Source: Chryseobacterium oryctis (GTDB taxonomy: Bacteria > Bacteroidota > Bacteroidia > Flavobacteriales > Weeksellaceae). From it: 64,000 bases of DNA. Made by a program: the position numbers and the translations under genes. The stretch is taken from positions 117,903 through 181,902 of the forward strand of contig NZ_JAPDHV010000002.1 in the NCBI RefSeq assembly GCF_025971925.1, read 5' to 3'. Under the pieces are notes generated by a model. The model did no database searches, was not told the origin of the DNA, and worked only from the letters and a program-made list of their open reading frames with translations. This document shows, one piece after another, positions 1 to 8,125 of this stretch (positions within the stretch are counted from its first letter, which is position 1; each line of letters starts with the position of its first letter).

Positions 1-2015
1 AGTTGAGTCGGACTTTCAGGAGCCTGAATTTCGCTTTCCTCTTCTTTTTCTTTAATAACTGTTACTTCCTCTGATTCTTCTTTTGTTTCAGGGATTGTGT
101 TTGTTACTGGTTTCTCTGTCAATTCCGGATCCCAAGCTCTTTTACCGAATACATCTTCCAAATCTTCTCGGAAAATAACTTCTTTTTCTAATAATTTGTT
201 TGCCAAAGCATCCAACTTATCTTTATTTTCAGTAAGAATTCTTATTGCTCTATCATACTGATTTTCAATAATTGATTTTATTTCAGCATCAACTTTAGTT
301 GCAGTTTCTTCAGAATATGGTTTTCCAAAACTGTATTCTGATTGACCAGAACTGTCATAATAAGAAATATTCCCAATATTTTCACTCAAACCATAGATTG
401 TAACCATTGCCTGAGCTCTTTTCGTTACACTTTCAAGGTCAGAAAGCGCACCTGTTGAAATATTATTAAAGATAACCTGCTCAGCTGCTCTACCTCCTAA
501 AGTCGCACACATTTCGTCCAACATTTGCTCGGTAGTTGTTAATTGTCTTTCCTCTGGAAGATACCAAGCCGCACCTAAAGAACGTCCTCTCGGAACAATG
601 GTAACTTTCAACAGTGGTGAAGCATGTTCTACCAACCATGAAATTGTAGCATGACCCGCTTCATGATAAGCAACTCTTTTCTTTTCAGAAGGTTTAATTG
701 CTTTATTTTTCTTTTCAAGACCTCCGATAATTCTATCAACAGCATCAAGGAAGTCTTGTTTTGTTACAGATTCATGATTGTTTCTTGCTGCAATAAGAGC
801 CGCTTCATTACAAACATTCGCTATATCTGCTCCACTGAATCCCGGAGTTTGTTTTGCTAAAAACTCTCTGTCTACAGTGCCATCTAATTTGATTTTCTTT
901 AAATGTACATCAAAAATCTGTCTTCTTTCATGTAGTTCCGGAAGATCTACATAGATTGAACGGTCAAAACGTCCTGCTCTCATCAAAGCCTTATCTAAGA
1001 TATCAGCTCTGTTGGTTGCCGCCATAACGATAACATTCGTATCTGTTCCGAAACCATCCATTTCTGTAAGAAGCTGGTTCAATGTATTTTCCCTTTCGTC
1101 ATTTCCTCCTGAGAAATTGTTTTTACCTCTCGCTCGTCCAATAGCATCAATCTCGTCAATGAAGATAATTGCAGGAGATTTAGCTTTTGCCTGAGCAAAT
1201 AAATCTCTAACTCTAGACGCACCTACTCCAACGAACATTTCTACGAAATCAGAACCTGAAAGAGAGAAGAATGGTACTTTAGCCTCACCTGCAACGGCTT
1301 TTGCCAATAATGTTTTACCTGTTCCCGGAGGACCGACTAAAAGTACACCTTTAGGAATTTTACCTCCCAATTTTGTATATTTTTCAGAGTTTTTCAAGAA
1401 ATCTACAACTTCCTGAACCTCTTCTTTAGCTCCTTCTAAGCCGGCAACATCTTTAAAAGTTACCTGAATTTTCTCTTTTTCATCAAAAAGTTTTGCTTTA
1501 GATTTTCCTATGGAGAAAATTTGTCCACCAGGACCACCTCCGCTTCCCATTTTTCTAAATAATAAGAAGTAGAATAATCCTAAAATAGCAACCCAAATTA
1601 AAGCAGTAATTAAAATCTCCGTTAATGGGTTTTTACCAACACCATAATCTTTGGTAGTTTTAATATTAGGACTAGTCGCCTTTACCTGATCAAATTTTTG
1701 AAGGAAAAGCTGTAGACTACCATATTTAACGGTGTAATCTGCTTTTGGAGTCATTTCAAATGCTGAAAACGGATCATTTTCTTTGGTTTTTTTATTAACC
1801 ATTGCCGTTTTAGCCTCTTTTGTTAAGAAAACATCAGCTTTTTCAGTGTCTTTATATATTAAAATATTCTGAATTTTCCCAGCTTGCATGATTTGGAAGA
1901 ACTCATCCTCATCAATAGATTTTGCATTATTGTCTCCGAAAAAATTCGGAATAAAGAATAACAAAAGAGCTACAATAGCAATCGGAAAAAACCAGTTAAA
2001 TCCTTTATTGTTCAT
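1..2015 (-). CDS. ftsH: ATP-dependent zinc metalloprotease FtsH (3' end cut by window edge)
   Basis: Membrane-anchored AAA+ protease that extracts and degrades membrane and some cytosolic proteins. About 671 residues are visible and the C-terminus lies beyond the left edge. In order: an N-terminal membrane segment (about residues 7-26), a periplasmic domain, a second membrane segment (about 135-155), the AAA domain with Walker A GPPGTGKT near residue 228 and FIDEIDAIG as Walker B, then the peptidase domain with the zinc motif HEAGH near residue 451. The visible tail is Glu/Pro/Thr-rich. The ATG lies 15 bp downstream of rsfS, so both are probably one transcript. Family assignment is secure. 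Confidence 0.97.
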   Translation of the reverse strand, partial: MNNKGFNWFFPIAIVALLLFFIPNFFGDNNAKSIDEDEFFQIMQAGKIQNILIYKDTEKADVFLTKEAKTAMVNKKTKENDPFSAFEMTPKADYTVKYGSLQLFLQKFDQVKATSPNIKTTKDYGVGKNPLTEILITALIWVAILGLFYFLLFRKMGSGGGPGGQIFSIGKSKAKLFDEKEKIQVTFKDVAGLEGAKEEVQEVVDFLKNSEKYTKLGGKIPKGVLLVGPPGTGKTLLAKAVAGEAKVPFFSLSGSDFVEMFVGVGASRVRDLFAQAKAKSPAIIFIDEIDAIGRARGKNNFSGGNDERENTLNQLLTEMDGFGTDTNVIVMAATNRADILDKALMRAGRFDRSIYVDLPELHERRQIFDVHLKKIKLDGTVDREFLAKQTPGFSGADIANVCNEAALIAARNNHESVTKQDFLDAVDRIIGGLEKKNKAIKPSEKKRVAYHEAGHATISWLVEHASPLLKVTIVPRGRSLGAAWYLPEERQLTTTEQMLDEMCATLGGRAAEQVIFNNISTGALSDLESVTKRAQAMVTIYGLSENIGNISYYDSSGQSEYSFGKPYSEETATKVDAEIKSIIENQYDRAIRILTENKDKLDALANKLLEKEVIFREDLEDVFGKRAWDPELTEKPVTNTIPETKEESEEVTVIKEKEEESEIQAPESPTQ

Positions 2016-2030
2016 TTATACTTTTTAAAA

Positions 2031-2399
2031 TTAAAATTCATTTTCGATTTTGGTAATGACAGCGTCACCCCAAAGTTCTTCTATGTCATAGTACTCACGC
2101 ACCTGTTTTTGGAAAATATGAACTACCACCGAAACATAATCAACTAAAACCCACATTGCATTTTCAGTCCCTTCCACATGCCATGGTCTTTCTTTTAATT
2201 CGTTTCTCACCTTCTTCTCAATACTTCCTGCCAAAGCCGAAACTTGTGTATTTGAGTTTCCACTACATATTACAAATGTCTCTGCTACAGAGTTTTCAAT
2301 GTTTGAAAGATCAAAGATCATAATATCTTCTCCCTTTACATCCTGGATAGCTTCAACGATTTTATCTAATAATTCTTGTTTTTCTGCTGTTTTATTCAT
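2031..2399 (-). CDS. rsfS: Ribosomal silencing factor RsfS (YbeB/Iojap family)
   Basis: A 122-residue protein of the Iojap/YbeB family. Known members bind ribosomal protein uL14 on the large subunit and block subunit joining under nutrient limitation. Family signatures visible are VICSGNSNTQV, the RPWHVEGTENAMWVLVDY block and the C-terminal REYYDIEELWGDA stretch. Length is normal for the family. It sits directly upstream of ftsH, an arrangement I associate with flavobacteria, and has its own -7 box about 20 bp upstream. Confidence 0.95.
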   Translation of the reverse strand: MNKTAEKQELLDKIVEAIQDVKGEDIMIFDLSNIENSVAETFVICSGNSNTQVSALAGSIEKKVRNELKERPWHVEGTENAMWVLVDYVSVVVHIFQKQVREYYDIEELWGDAVITKIENEF

Positions 2400-2418
2400 T
2401 AAAAAATACTATAATCTG

Positions 2419-2426
2419 CAAATTTA
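2419..2426 (-). promoter_or_regulatory. Promoter -7 box for rsfS-ftsH
   Basis: On the minus strand the sequence reads TAAATTTG, a perfect match to the Bacteroidota -7 consensus TAnnTTTG, about 20 bp before the rsfS start codon. No convincing -33 TTG was found at the usual distance, so only the -7 element is claimed. Confidence 0.55.
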
Positions 2427-2486
2427 TTGTTTTTTCTTTACTTTAGCCTTACTTTTAAGCCCTTAAATGTCTTAAAGTTTTCTTAA

Positions 2487-3203
2487 ATGCCTCATCTGTT
2501 TTATTTAAAAGAATGTTCTTCTACTAATGACGAAATATCTAAATTTTTACTTTATGAGAATTCAGATTTTGTAGGTTTGCATACTTTTAATCAAACAAAA
2601 GGTCGTGGACAATATGGAAACACCTGGTCATCAGTGGCTGAAAAAAATTTAGCTTATACTTTAGCGGCAAAAATTGAAAATTTCACATGCTCAGATTTTA
2701 TGTTCAATTATTATACCGCAATAATCATAAGGGATTTTCTTGCCAATTTGACCGAACAGAATGTAAAAATAAAATGGCCAAACGACATTATTCTTAAAAG
2801 TAAAAAAATAGTTGGAATTTTAATTGAAAAGAAAAAAATTAATCAAACTAATTATTTCATTATTGGTTCTGGAATTAACATTCTTCAGGAAAAATTTGAC
2901 GAGATATCTAATGCGGGTTCCCTTTTAACGCAGACAGGAAAGACTTTTAACTTAGATGAACTTACTATAGACTTTCATAATTACTTGGTTGAGAAACTAA
3001 AAAAAATCCCCTCTGATGAGGAAATCATGCATCGTTTTAATCAAAGTTTATTTCGTAAAGATGAGATTTCAGTCTTTGAATTAAATAAAAGGAGACAAAA
3101 TGGCATCATAAAACAAACCGACGAAAACGGAAAAATCTGGATTGAACTGGAAGAAGACGGCTTAAAATCTTTTTACCACAAGGAAATAAAACTCCTTTAC
3201 TGA
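2487..3203 (+). CDS. birA: Biotin--[acetyl-CoA-carboxylase] ligase
   Basis: Cytosolic enzyme that activates biotin to biotinyl-AMP and attaches it to the biotin carrier protein of biotin-dependent carboxylases. The 238-residue protein has the BPL/LplA catalytic fold: SSTNDE near the N-terminus, the KGRGQYGNTWSS biotinoyl-AMP loop, KWPNDI, and KIVGILIE followed by IIGSGINI. There is no N-terminal helix-turn-helix, so it should be a mono-functional ligase rather than a BirA-type repressor. Its 3' end overlaps the convergent permease gene by 7 bp. Confidence 0.93.
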   Translation: MPHLFYLKECSSTNDEISKFLLYENSDFVGLHTFNQTKGRGQYGNTWSSVAEKNLAYTLAAKIENFTCSDFMFNYYTAIIIRDFLANLTEQNVKIKWPNDIILKSKKIVGILIEKKKINQTNYFIIGSGINILQEKFDEISNAGSLLTQTGKTFNLDELTIDFHNYLVEKLKKIPSDEEIMHRFNQSLFRKDEISVFELNKRRQNGIIKQTDENGKIWIELEEDGLKSFYHKEIKLLY

Positions 3204-4309
3204 TTTGCTCTTTTCAAATATAAAATCAACGCAATTGGCAAGAAAACTAAATTAGGAAACCACATCGCTAAAAACGGTGTCATGCTTTTATTCTCAGAAA
3301 CAACTTTTAAGGCCTCAAACGAGAATACAAAAACAAACGCTAAAGAAATACCCACTGCAAGATTGATTCCCAACCCTCCTCTTTTCTTTTGAGATGCCAA
3401 AGATAGAGCTAAAAAGGTTAAAATGATAATAGAAACCGGCATTGAGGTTCTTTGATGAAGCTCATTTAAGTAAGAATTAAGGTTTCCGTTACCTTTTTCT
3501 TTTTCCCTTTCAATGAATTTTATAAGCTCAGGCGTTGTTTTATTTTGTCCTAAAAGTTCATTTGGAAAAAGCTCTTCGGGCGAATGACCAAAGTTTTTTC
3601 TTAATTCATAACCATGCGCAAGTTTCTCAGAATCATCTTTATTGATAGTCTTTTCGGTATAATTATTTAGTACAAATTGCTTTTTTGCCTGATCCCAATA
3701 TACTTCCGAAGCCTTCAGCTCATAAAGCAATCTCCTGTTTTTATCAAATCTCTGAAAAACAAAACCACTTCCTCTTTTTTCTTTTTTATTCCAAGAGTTT
3801 ACGAAAATATACTCTGTCTTACTTAATTGCGCTGAAGCAGGAGCTGTTCCTAAAATCTTTTCTTTATTGGTAGAGTTATAGGTATACGCTTCCAACTGGT
3901 TCTTCTTAATATTTGCCCACGGAAGAACCATATGATTTACGGTAAGAGAAATCAGTGCAATAAATACAGAAGTCAGCAAATACGGTCTTGCAAACCTATG
4001 AAAACTCGCGCCACTACTTATGATAGCAACAATCTCCGTATTATTTGCCATTCTGGATGTAAAATAAATCACCGAAATAAAAACCAGAATTGACAAGAAA
4101 GTCACAACAAGATTCAAAATCCAGAAAGGATAGAAATGTATTAAGAAGTACATCAAATCCATCTTAGGATCTAATAATTTTGCATTTTCAATCCTCGGAA
4201 TTTTCTGCTGAACATCTATTACAAGCACAACTATAGATAGTAATATCAACATGAAACTAAAAGTTCCAAGGTATTTTTTAATGATATATTTATCTATAAT
4301 TTTCAGCAT
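3197..4309 (-). CDS. LptF/LptG-type permease (YjgP/YjgQ family)
   Basis: Inner-membrane protein of the LptF/LptG family, which in Gram-negatives forms the transmembrane part of the LptB2FG transporter that extracts LPS for transport to the outer membrane. The 370-residue product has two N-terminal membrane segments (about 14-34 and 60-85), a third near 105-125, a large periplasmic domain, and three C-terminal membrane segments (about 290-360). Typical features include the start MLKIIDKYIIKKYLGTF and SMPVSIIILTFLALSLA. It is 10 bp downstream of tgt in a minus-strand operon. Whether it is the F or the G subunit cannot be decided from sequence inspection. Confidence 0.88.
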   Translation of the reverse strand: MLKIIDKYIIKKYLGTFSFMLILLSIVVLVIDVQQKIPRIENAKLLDPKMDLMYFLIHFYPFWILNLVVTFLSILVFISVIYFTSRMANNTEIVAIISSGASFHRFARPYLLTSVFIALISLTVNHMVLPWANIKKNQLEAYTYNSTNKEKILGTAPASAQLSKTEYIFVNSWNKKEKRGSGFVFQRFDKNRRLLYELKASEVYWDQAKKQFVLNNYTEKTINKDDSEKLAHGYELRKNFGHSPEELFPNELLGQNKTTPELIKFIEREKEKGNGNLNSYLNELHQRTSMPVSIIILTFLALSLASQKKRGGLGINLAVGISLAFVFVFSFEALKVVSENKSMTPFLAMWFPNLVFLPIALILYLKRANQ

Positions 4310-4319
4310 TGTCTATCTT

Positions 4320-5456
4320 TTATAACCTTTGTCTTAGAACAGGAAGTACAGAGTTTTTCCATTGATAGAAATCTCCTGCTATAATGTGTTCTCTTGCTAC
4401 TTTAACCAAATCTAAATAAAATGCCAAATTATGGATAGATGCAATTTGTTTCCCCAAATACTCTTTAGAAACAAACAAATGCCTAACATAAGCTTTAGAA
4501 TATTCTCTATCAACGAAACTTGTTCCAAACTCATCCAGAGGAGAGAAGTCTTTTTTCCATTTTTCGTTTTTCATATTCATCACACCTTTCCAAGTGAAAA
4601 GCATTGCATTTCTTGCATTTCGGGTTGGCATTACACAATCCATCATATCAATTCCTAAGCCAATTGACTCCAAAATATTCCAAGGAGTACCAACTCCCAT
4701 CAAATATCTTGGCTTATCTTTCGGAAGAATATCTGTAACCTCATCAGTAATTCTGTACATTTCCTCTTCAGGTTCACCTACAGAAAGACCTCCAATTGCA
4801 TTCCCTTCTGCTCCAGCTTCAGAAATAACTTCGGCTGAAATTTTTCTTAAATCCGAATACGTAGATCCTTGAACAATAGGGAAAAGCCTTTGTTTATGAC
4901 CGTATAATTCAGGGTTATTTTCCGTCCATTCAATACATCTTTTCAACCAACGATGTGTAAGCTCCATTGAAGTTTTCGCCTGATTATACTCACAAGGATA
5001 AGGAGTACACTCATCAAAAGCCATAAAAATATCTGCACCAATCTGTCGTTGAATTTCCATTGACTTTTCCGGAGAGAACATATGATAACTTCCATCGATA
5101 TGAGATTTGAATCTCGCTCCTTCTTCTGTCATTTTTCGACTACTCGCCAATGAAAAAACTTGAAAACCTCCGGAATCCGTAAGAATTGGCAAGTCCCAAT
5201 TCATAAATTTATGCAAACCTCCAGCTTCCTGCATTGTTTCCATACCAGGACGAAGATATAAATGATATGTATTACCCAAAATAATCTGGGCTTTTATGTC
5301 TTCCTTCAATTCTCTTTGGTGAACTGTTTTTACACTTGCCACAGTTCCTACAGGCATAAAAATAGGCGTTTGAATCTTACCATGATCTGTGGTAATTTCT
5401 CCTGCTCTAGCCTTTCCCTCAGAGGTTTTCTCTATAGTAAAAAATTTTTGCATCAT
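4320..5456 (-). CDS. tgt: tRNA-guanine transglycosylase (TGT), zinc cysteines absent
   Basis: Exchanges guanine-34 of tRNAs with GUN anticodons for a 7-deazaguanine (preQ1 in most bacteria). The 378-residue protein has the catalytic motifs LTDSGGFQVFSL and DMMDCVMPTRNARN, plus FMAFDECTPYPC, so the active site looks complete. The usual C-terminal zinc site, CxCxxC followed by a distant His, is not present: the segment FGTSFVDREYSKAYVRHLF has no cysteines, though the later IHN is kept. From memory other Bacteroidota TGTs share this loss. It is 2 bp downstream of the DUF4296 gene and 10 bp upstream of the permease. Confidence 0.93.
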   Translation of the reverse strand: MMQKFFTIEKTSEGKARAGEITTDHGKIQTPIFMPVGTVASVKTVHQRELKEDIKAQIILGNTYHLYLRPGMETMQEAGGLHKFMNWDLPILTDSGGFQVFSLASSRKMTEEGARFKSHIDGSYHMFSPEKSMEIQRQIGADIFMAFDECTPYPCEYNQAKTSMELTHRWLKRCIEWTENNPELYGHKQRLFPIVQGSTYSDLRKISAEVISEAGAEGNAIGGLSVGEPEEEMYRITDEVTDILPKDKPRYLMGVGTPWNILESIGLGIDMMDCVMPTRNARNAMLFTWKGVMNMKNEKWKKDFSPLDEFGTSFVDREYSKAYVRHLFVSKEYLGKQIASIHNLAFYLDLVKVAREHIIAGDFYQWKNSVLPVLRQRL

Positions 5457-5458
5457 AA

Positions 5459-5827
5459 TTATCTCTCCAAGTTCGGTAAATTAGTCCCGCTTTTGAGTTT
5501 ATCCTTTACATATTTATCAGCTTTCGGGTCTTTTTTCAACAAAACCTCTTGCGCATCTTCAGCAATTCCTTTCATCTGTTGCTTCATCACGTAATACTTA
5601 AAGCTTTCTACAAAATCATCAGGTTTTACATTATGTTCTTTAAGAACATATCTTGTTCCCGCTTCCAGATTTGTATTTTGATAGGTAAAAGTTGCCTGGT
5701 CATTAATTGCTAAATCTGCCAATATTTCAGCCATCTTTACCTTATCAACAAGATTTTTGGGCTTATCAATATATTCTGCACATGAAAATACAAACATCAA
5801 AACAAAAAGTAATATTAATCTTTTCAT
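5459..5827 (-). CDS. DUF4296 family lipoprotein
   Basis: A 122-residue protein with a lipoprotein signal peptide: a hydrophobic stretch MKRLILLFVLMFVFSCAE with the likely lipidated Cys at residue 16. The body is mostly helical, and segments such as MAEILADLAINDQATFTY fit the DUF4296 family, which is largely restricted to Bacteroidota and has no established function. It overlaps the upstream glycosyltransferase by 4 bp (ATGA) and lies 2 bp from tgt, so it is translated from the same operon. Confidence 0.82.
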   Translation of the reverse strand: MKRLILLFVLMFVFSCAEYIDKPKNLVDKVKMAEILADLAINDQATFTYQNTNLEAGTRYVLKEHNVKPDDFVESFKYYVMKQQMKGIAEDAQEVLLKKDPKADKYVKDKLKSGTNLPNLER

Positions 5828-6540
5828 AATTTATTGATTAATGATTTCCATTTTAAATTAAGCACACCGAAAACAGCTTCATGGATAATTCCACCATTCA
5901 TCTTGCTCTCTCCTAAAATTCTATTCGTAAATATAATGGGAACTTCTACAATTTTAAAACCTTTTTTAAAGGCCCTGAATTTCATTTCAATTTGAAACCC
6001 GTACCCTTTCAATTTTACATTATCCAAGCCTATTTCTTCCAATACTTTTCTTGAAAAACAGACAAAACCAGCCGTTGTATCATGAATAGGAAGACCTAAA
6101 ATGAATCTAACATATTTTGACGCGAAATAAGAAAGTAAAACCCTTCCCATTGGCCAATTCACCACATTTACTCCTTTTGAATAACGTGAACCTATTGCCA
6201 TATCTGCATTCAGACAAGCTTCAAAAAGTTTTGGCAAATCACTGGGGTTATGAGAAAAATCGGCATCCATTTCGAAAATATAATCATATTTATTTTCAAT
6301 AGCCCATTTAAACCCATGAATATATGCCTTTCCCAAACCATCTTTTACATGCCTGATTGACAAATGCAAACAATGGGGAAATGTTTTCTGCAAATCTTTT
6401 ACAATATTAGCAGTACCATCAGGCGAAGAGTCATCAACAACCAAAATATGAAAGCCTTCGTCTAACGCAAAGACTGCGGAAATAATATTTTCAATATTTT
6501 CCTTTTCGTTATAAGTTGGGATGATGACAAGTTTTTTCAT
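5824..6540 (-). CDS. Glycosyltransferase family 2, dolichyl/polyprenyl-phosphate mannosyltransferase-like
   Basis: A 238-residue GT2 enzyme resembling polyprenol-monophosphomannose synthases: KLVIIPTYNEKENIENII at the N-terminus, VVDDSSPDGT, EMDADFSHNPSDLP (the DxD-type nucleotide-sugar site) and IGSRYSKG. It should transfer a sugar from a nucleotide donor to an undecaprenyl-type lipid; the sugar is not predictable. The frame can be extended to 6585, but a perfect -7 box at 6550-6557 on this strand lies inside that extension, so the ATG at 6540 is chosen. First gene of the GT2-DUF4296-tgt-permease operon. Confidence 0.88.
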   Translation of the reverse strand: MKKLVIIPTYNEKENIENIISAVFALDEGFHILVVDDSSPDGTANIVKDLQKTFPHCLHLSIRHVKDGLGKAYIHGFKWAIENKYDYIFEMDADFSHNPSDLPKLFEACLNADMAIGSRYSKGVNVVNWPMGRVLLSYFASKYVRFILGLPIHDTTAGFVCFSRKVLEEIGLDNVKLKGYGFQIEMKFRAFKKGFKIVEVPIIFTNRILGESKMNGGIIHEAVFGVLNLKWKSLINKL

Positions 6541-6549
6541 TTCAGTTTG

Positions 6550-6557
6550 CAAAGATA
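6550..6557 (-). promoter_or_regulatory. Promoter -7 box for the GT2-DUF4296-tgt-permease operon
   Basis: The minus strand reads TATCTTTG, a perfect TAnnTTTG box, ending about 9 bp before the ATG at 6540. It excludes the longer start at 6585 and implies a very short leader. It is back to back with the plus-strand box at 6595-6602. Confidence 0.55.
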
Positions 6558-6594
6558 GTTTATTTAACCTTTTTATTTTATACAAAATAATCTA

Positions 6595-6602
6595 TAATTT
6601 TG
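6595..6602 (+). promoter_or_regulatory. Promoter -7 box for DUF4271-hemD
   Basis: TAATTTTG matches TAnnTTTG exactly. It lies inside the 5' extension of the DUF4271 reading frame, so translation of that gene must begin downstream of about 6606. It forms a divergent pair with the box at 6550-6557. Confidence 0.5.
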
Positions 6603-6616
6603 CAAAAAATATACCT

Positions 6617-7285
6617 TTGCCGTTATCACAAAACTTTATAAACCATGTAAGAATACCTGAGAACAATGATTGGGTAATTTTTATATTGCTGGGATGCGTC
6701 TTTTTATTTGTTTTTATGATGAACATCATAGAAAGAGATGCTAATTTAAAAGACTTTTTGCTTCAAAAATATTTTGATGCAAGTAACAACCTGCCAAGTT
6801 GGGTTATCACATCCTGTGTCACAGCTCTTACCATAAGTGTATTAATATCTCAATACATCCCTTTTGTCCCTAAATATATAAATGATATAAATATTTTAGG
6901 ATTTCAGCTCAATAAGTTTGGTTATACTTTAGCCGTTATTATATTGTTTTATCTGATAAAATGCGCTTTAGGCTTCTTATTCTACCAAAGTATAGGAGAC
7001 GGAAAAAAGTGGTCAATTTTTTATTTCACTTCTACAAAATTTTACTTTGTTTTATCATTCTTATTGATAATCTTATGTATCATTCATTATTATTTCAATA
7101 TAGATAGAAGTAAAGTATTTATTTATTACCTGCTGTTTTTTGGCTTTGTTTTCGTTTTTAAGATTTTTTTCTATTTATTTCACAAGAACAACGTCTTACC
7201 CGAAAAATGGTATTATAAATTTTTGTATATTTGCACCCTCCAAATTGCTCCGTTGTTGTTGCTTTGGAAATTGTTATTTATTTAA
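6617..7285 (+). CDS. DUF4271 integral membrane protein (start uncertain)
   Basis: A membrane protein with about five to six hydrophobic segments, for example VIFILLGCVFLFVFMM, LAVIILFYLIKCALGFLF and VLSFLLIILCIIHYYF. It fits the DUF4271 family of Bacteroidota; function unknown. The frame is open from an ATG at 6521, but a -7 box at 6595-6602 lies inside that stretch. The first plausible start after it is TTG at 6617, giving about 222 residues. It ends 8 bp before hemD, so the two are probably cotranscribed. Confidence 0.72.
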   Translation: MPLSQNFINHVRIPENNDWVIFILLGCVFLFVFMMNIIERDANLKDFLLQKYFDASNNLPSWVITSCVTALTISVLISQYIPFVPKYINDINILGFQLNKFGYTLAVIILFYLIKCALGFLFYQSIGDGKKWSIFYFTSTKFYFVLSFLLIILCIIHYYFNIDRSKVFIYYLLFFGFVFVFKIFFYLFHKNNVLPEKWYYKFLYICTLQIAPLLLLWKLLFI

Positions 7286-7293
7286 AAAAGTCA

Positions 7294-8037
7294 ATGATGA
7301 GAATAAAGTCTATATTGGTTTCTCAACCTGCGCCTAGTGAGTCGTCTCCATATTTGGATATAGCGAAGAAGGAAAAAATAAAAATCGATTTCCGCCCTTT
7401 CATCCATGTCGAAGGAGTTGACAATAAAGAATTAAGAACACAGAAAATTGATCTTACGCAATACACCGGAATTATTTTCACCAGTAAAAATGCTATAGAT
7501 CACTACTTCAGACTTGCAGAAGAACTACGTTTTGCTGTTCCTGATACCATGAGATACATTTGCCAATCTGAGGCGATTGCAAATTATCTACAAAAACATA
7601 TTGTATATAGAAAGAGAAAAATCAGTTTTGGAGAGAAAAACTTTTCAGATTTAGCTCCTCTTTTCAAAAAATTCCCAACTGAAAAATATCTATTGCCATC
7701 TTCAGATGTTTTGAGTCCGGATATCATCAAAACTTTAGATAGTGCAAATATAGATTGGACAAGAGCTATCATGTACAGAACAGTTTGCAGTGACTTAACA
7801 GATATCAACATAAAAGATTATGACATGTTGATTTTCTTCAGTCCACAGGGAATTAAATCTTTACAACAAAATTTCCCTGATTTCAAACAAGATGAAACAA
7901 AAATTGCCGTATTTGGTAACACAACTTTAGCTGCGGCAGAAGAAGCAGGACTAAAAATAGATTTAATGGCTCCTACAAAGGAAACACCATCCATGACAAT
8001 GGCAGTTGAAAAATACATTAAGGCTCTTCACAAATAG
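7294..8037 (+). CDS. hemD: Uroporphyrinogen-III synthase
   Basis: Cytosolic haem/sirohaem pathway enzyme that cyclises hydroxymethylbilane to uroporphyrinogen III with inversion of ring D. The 247-residue protein shows the two-lobed HemD pattern: an N-terminal ILVSQPAP strand, GIIFTSKNAIDHYF, then MLIFFSPQGIKSL and IAVFGNTTLAAAEEAGL. HemD sequences diverge strongly, so the call rests on these two motifs. The frame is open further upstream (to 7231), but that part overlaps DUF4271; ATGs at 7294 or 7297 fit the spacing. A strong terminator follows. Confidence 0.85.
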   Translation: MMRIKSILVSQPAPSESSPYLDIAKKEKIKIDFRPFIHVEGVDNKELRTQKIDLTQYTGIIFTSKNAIDHYFRLAEELRFAVPDTMRYICQSEAIANYLQKHIVYRKRKISFGEKNFSDLAPLFKKFPTEKYLLPSSDVLSPDIIKTLDSANIDWTRAIMYRTVCSDLTDINIKDYDMLIFFSPQGIKSLQQNFPDFKQDETKIAVFGNTTLAAAEEAGLKIDLMAPTKETPSMTMAVEKYIKALHK

Positions 8038-8060
8038 CCTTTAGCACAAAATACCTAATA

Positions 8061-8096
8061 ACCGTCTTTTCAATTAAGGAAAGATGGTTTTTTTTT
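8061..8096 (+). terminator. Intrinsic terminator after hemD
   Basis: An ACCGTCTTT arm pairs with AAAGATGGT (one G-U pair) across a short AT-rich loop and is followed by a run of nine T. It separates the DUF4271-hemD unit from the peptidase gene. Confidence 0.8.
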
Positions 8097-8099
8097 AAT

Positions 8100-8107
8100 T
8101 AAATTTG
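8100..8107 (+). promoter_or_regulatory. Promoter -7 box for the S9 peptidase
   Basis: TAAATTTG, a perfect match to TAnnTTTG, 18 bp before the ATG at 8126 and directly after the hemD terminator. Confidence 0.6.
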
Positions 8108-8125
8108 AACAATTATTAATATTGA

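Noticed and set aside
651..1194. Plus-strand frames opposite ftsH
   Set aside because: Low-complexity Phe/Ser/Cys-rich translations inside a fully conserved gene on the other strand; chance frames.
6521..6616. N-terminal extension of the DUF4271 protein from the ATG at 6521
   Set aside because: The extension covers the facing promoter boxes at 6550-6557 and 6595-6602 and overlaps the divergent glycosyltransferase start.
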